DNA of 14,124 nucleotides from Puniceicoccales bacterium (GTDB lineage: Bacteria; Verrucomicrobiota; Verrucomicrobiia; Opitutales; UBA953), in contig JAITXH010000026.1 of the NCBI GenBank assembly GCA_031284845.1, positions 1 through 14,124 of the forward strand, written 5' to 3'. The translations under genes and the position numbers were made by a program. Below the pieces are notes generated by a model. It was given only the letters and a program-made list of their open reading frames with translations, did not search any database and was not told where the DNA came from. Numbering within the stretch: the stretch's first letter is position 1; the number at the start of each line of letters is the position of its first letter. Below, piece after piece: positions 13,828 to 14,124 of this stretch.

Positions 13828-14124
13828 TTATTCTTCCTCGGCAGCTTCCTCGGCTTCTTCGCCATCGAGCCAGTCTTCGCCGGATTCGTCCAACTGGTAA
13901 GCGAAGTTTCCGGGGCCGGGCTTTATTTCAAGCTTGGCCAAAACGGTTTCGACAAAGTCATCGTCGTCGCCGGGTTGTTGAGTGTAGAAAGGCTGGCCGT
14001 TTTTGCCAAAGGGGAAGGGCGGGGCTTCAGGGGCGACACCGTCAACGAGGCCCAGACCTTCTGCGATATTGGACGGCGGCTGGAAACCAAATTTCTTCGC
14101 ATAGGCGATCGCGCCTTGCACGAT
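13828..14124 (-). CDS. C-terminal part of an uncharacterised acidic protein (5' end outside window)
   Basis: The reading frame is open to the right edge, so only the last 98 residues are visible; the GTG near 14121 is an internal Val codon rather than a likely start. The piece begins with a helix-like QGAIAYAKKFGFQPP, then a Gly/Pro/Phe-rich middle (PFPFGKNGQPFYTQQPGDDDD), and ends in a run of acidic and Ala residues (GEEAEEAAEEE). The GA-x-x-YA-x-x-x-GF-x-P pattern is one I associate with uncharacterised bacterial proteins, but I cannot name the family. There is no membrane segment in this part. It is 39 bp upstream of rmuC and probably in the same transcript. Confidence 0.7.
   Translation of the reverse strand: MVQGAIAYAKKFGFQPPSNIAEGLGLVDGVAPEAPPFPFGKNGQPFYTQQPGDDDDFVETVLAKLEIKPGPGNFAYQLDESGEDWLDGEEAEEAAEEE

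Overview
This window looks like chromosomal DNA of a free-living or host-associated bacterium, most likely a member of the Verrucomicrobiota (Opitutae-like) or a close relative in the PVC group. That placement is inferred from the gene mix: a DUF5069 protein, a GxxExxY protein set among repeats, a Tat-exported hydroxypyruvate-isomerase-like barrel, a secreted nitrilase-fold protein and a galactan-type GH43 enzyme. No rRNA or other direct taxonomic marker is present. None of the eleven start codons annotated here is preceded by a clear Shine-Dalgarno motif, which points to a lineage using mostly SD-independent initiation.

Layout. Positions 1-1000 form an AT-rich accessory patch. A GxxExxY protein gene (minus strand) lies between two copies of a ~160-bp element in the same orientation. 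Each copy is bounded by terminal inverted repeats built from 8-bp CACGAAGR units. This is the most unusual structure in the window. Next comes dnaK (minus) with a clear intrinsic terminator at 1043-1076 and a good sigma70-type promoter at 3143-3171. Two plus-strand paralogous DUF3829 (YiiG-like) exported proteins follow, 3401-5501. A perfect 14-bp hairpin at 5552-5586 separates them from a minus-strand run: succinate/acetyl-CoA CoA-transferase (8978-10468), Tat-exported TIM-barrel sugar isomerase-like protein (7950-8825), secreted carbon-nitrogen hydrolase (6505-7941) and thymidylate kinase (5683-6330). A DUF5069 gene (10634-11098) lies upstream of the CoA-transferase on the same strand. Divergent from it is a secreted GH43 glycoside hydrolase (11302-12489). 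It converges on rmuC (12508-13788), which is preceded by the 3' end of an acidic-tailed protein running off the right edge.

How the genes relate. dnaK, tmk, rmuC and the CoA-transferase are housekeeping or central-metabolism genes (protein folding, dTTP synthesis, DNA maintenance, acetate/succinate CoA exchange). The GH43 enzyme, the barrel and the nitrilase-fold protein carry export signals and fit breakdown of plant- or host-derived material. Only the barrel/nitrilase pair (8-bp spacing) and the DUF3829 pair (37-bp spacing) are convincing co-transcribed units; the rest may simply be neighbours.

Limits: everything was read by eye from sequence and remembered family motifs. No search, alignment or folding program was run. 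No tRNA, rRNA, CRISPR array or transposase gene was seen.
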